A stretch of DNA of 11,951 nt from Candidatus Atribacteria bacterium 1244-E10-H5-B2 (GTDB taxonomy: Bacteria; Atribacterota; JS1; SB-45; 34-128). Below, piece after piece: positions 11,160 to 11,951 of this stretch (the first letter of the stretch is position 1; the number at the start of each line of letters is the position of its first letter). A program made the translations under genes and the position numbers. The notes under the pieces were generated by a model. That model did no database searches, was not told the DNA's origin, and saw only the letters and a list, made by a program, of their open reading frames with translations. Location of the stretch: assembly GCA_003575245.1 (NCBI GenBank), contig NMQN01000752.1:1-11951 (forward strand), given 5' to 3'.

Positions 11160-11794
11160 TTTTTAAAAATGAATATAATCTAATGGATATATGGGGAACA
11201 TTGCGCAGGCGGGTTTTTCACTTACCAGGATAAAAAAGACAAAAAAGACAGGGAATCAACAAAAAGGGAAGGCTCTTATCTATCCCTTAAAAAGGAACCT
11301 ATCTAACAGGGTTTTACAGGGGTAGGATAAATTATATAGGGTATGGTAAGGGGTCAATAGCTGGTAAGCTAATAACAGGGGTAGGAAGGCACTTAAAAAG
11401 GCAAATTTCACCATTAGAAGCACCTCTTAGATAACTTATCCTAATTTTTATTCCAACCACAGAAAGCAGTCCGCTTTTTTCAATTCTCCTCTAATTAGAT
11501 GATTACCTCTTTAAACTCCAGGAATACCCTTTTAACGAACGTAGAGTGCCTTTATTCGTGAATATTTTTCTTTTTAAGGCAAATGTAGGCAATTATACCT
11601 TAATCTGCTTTTTAGATAAAAAGAATATTAGTGGTCCTTTAAAATAGTCGTTAGTGATATAAGAAAAAAAGAATCGTTTTGTAAGTAAATTTTAAAATTT
11701 TTTATGCTTATACTTGAAATTTAATCTGATTACCAACATTCTCTAAAACCCTTATAAAATAAGGTTTCTAATTTTTACAGGTCGAAAATAGGTG
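11160..11794. other. Gene-free AT-rich region with short repeats
   Basis: No credible coding frame in 635 bases. It contains direct repeats of ACAGGGGTAGGA at 11316-11327 and 11375-11386, another ACAGGG near 11306, and an 8-bp inverted pair TAGGATAA (11323-11330) / TTATCCTA (11436-11443). A weak terminator-like AAAGC/GCTTT stem followed by T occurs at about 11464-11480. The right half is AT-rich and looks like decayed sequence. I see no RNA gene, CRISPR or insertion sequence. Confidence 0.6.
11316..11386. repeat. Two 12-bp direct repeats, ACAGGGGTAGGA
   Basis: Exact copies at 11316-11327 and 11375-11386, 59 bp apart, with a partial third ACAGGG upstream at about 11306. G-rich motifs in an AT-rich, gene-free segment suggest protein binding or remnants of a repeat array. 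Confidence 0.45.
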
Positions 11795-11951
11795 TTACCC
11801 TACCGACCCCCCGAAAAACACGGTTTTCAAGCCTTTGTTTTCAATGGTTTCAGGAGGCTGATTGCTCACATCGACGTTAACTCTTTCCTTTTTATCGACA
11901 TCGACCTTCTGGTGCTTTCCCTTCGAATAGACTTTTTACAGAATTTACAAT
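11795..11951 (-). pseudogene. Frameshifted 3' remnant of a phage gene (terminase small subunit-like?)
   Basis: Cut off by the window edge. On the minus strand, one frame from 11951 reads IVNSVKSLFEGKAPE and then stops at 11892-11894. A second frame from about 11908 reads KVDVDKKERVNVDVSN, then a Pro-rich stretch, and ends FFGGSVG and UAA at 11795. Joined, they give ...LFEGKAPE-KVDVDKKERV..., the pattern of the C-terminus of small terminase subunits or related phage DNA-packaging proteins (GKAPQKVDVD). A one-base loss near 11906-11910 would explain the break, from decay or a sequencing error. The family link is from memory and weak. Confidence 0.4.

Overview
The window reads as part of a low-GC bacterial plasmid or phage-plasmid. 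It opens with four head-to-tail 22-bp iterons, followed by a large replication initiator gene (RPA/RepA type), and it contains no chromosomal housekeeping genes. The genetic code is standard: UGA, UAA and UAG are all used as stops. Strong GGAGG ribosome sites, GTG and TTG starts, heavy AGA/AGG/ATA use and a dif-like site of the Bacillus/Clostridium type point to a Firmicutes-like or deep-branching AT-rich bacterial host. I cannot name the host.

Layout. (1) 1-88: iterons. 109-191: two inverted repeats in the rep leader. 217-1692: rep. (2) 1753-2922: two membrane protein genes, the second with a FxLYD-type outer domain. (3) 3034-4634: an atypical solitary ParB-like gene overlapped by an unknown gene, closed by a bidirectional terminator at 4637-4677. 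(4) 4743-4925: a small HTH gene on the minus strand. (5) 5015-8718, minus strand: a tightly packed run of twelve small genes led by a strong sigma70 promoter at 8782-8810. It includes a DUF2958 protein, a zinc-ribbon protein, a RadC-type JAB protein, a SH3-like protein, a SWIM zinc-finger protein and several unrecognised ones. (6) 8811-9563: a gene-free control region with a dif-like XerCD site, three 10-bp repeats and a GC-rich, strongly self-complementary island. (7) 9564-11159: a plus-strand run with HU, small membrane proteins (one with a 21-residue tandem repeat), very short overlapping ORFs and a conserved uncharacterised 81-aa protein. (8) 11160-11951: mostly non-coding, with a frameshifted phage-like gene remnant at the right edge.

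How the parts fit together. Rep with its iterons gives replication. The dif-like site would let host XerC/XerD resolve multimers. ParB-like and HU proteins may organise the plasmid DNA. The minus-strand operon looks like an accessory/early module of the kind carried by conjugative plasmids and phages.

Most unusual signals. Two (with a third, diverged) operon-internal RNA elements begin at or just after a gene's stop codon. They share an outer stem, while their inner hairpins differ completely in sequence yet still pair, which is compensatory change seen inside one molecule. The second signal is the GC-rich island at 9131-9410, bracketed by two sites that share a XerC arm and an identical 6-bp core; it may be a structured RNA or an Xer-mobilised unit. 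No computation was run; all pairings were found by eye.
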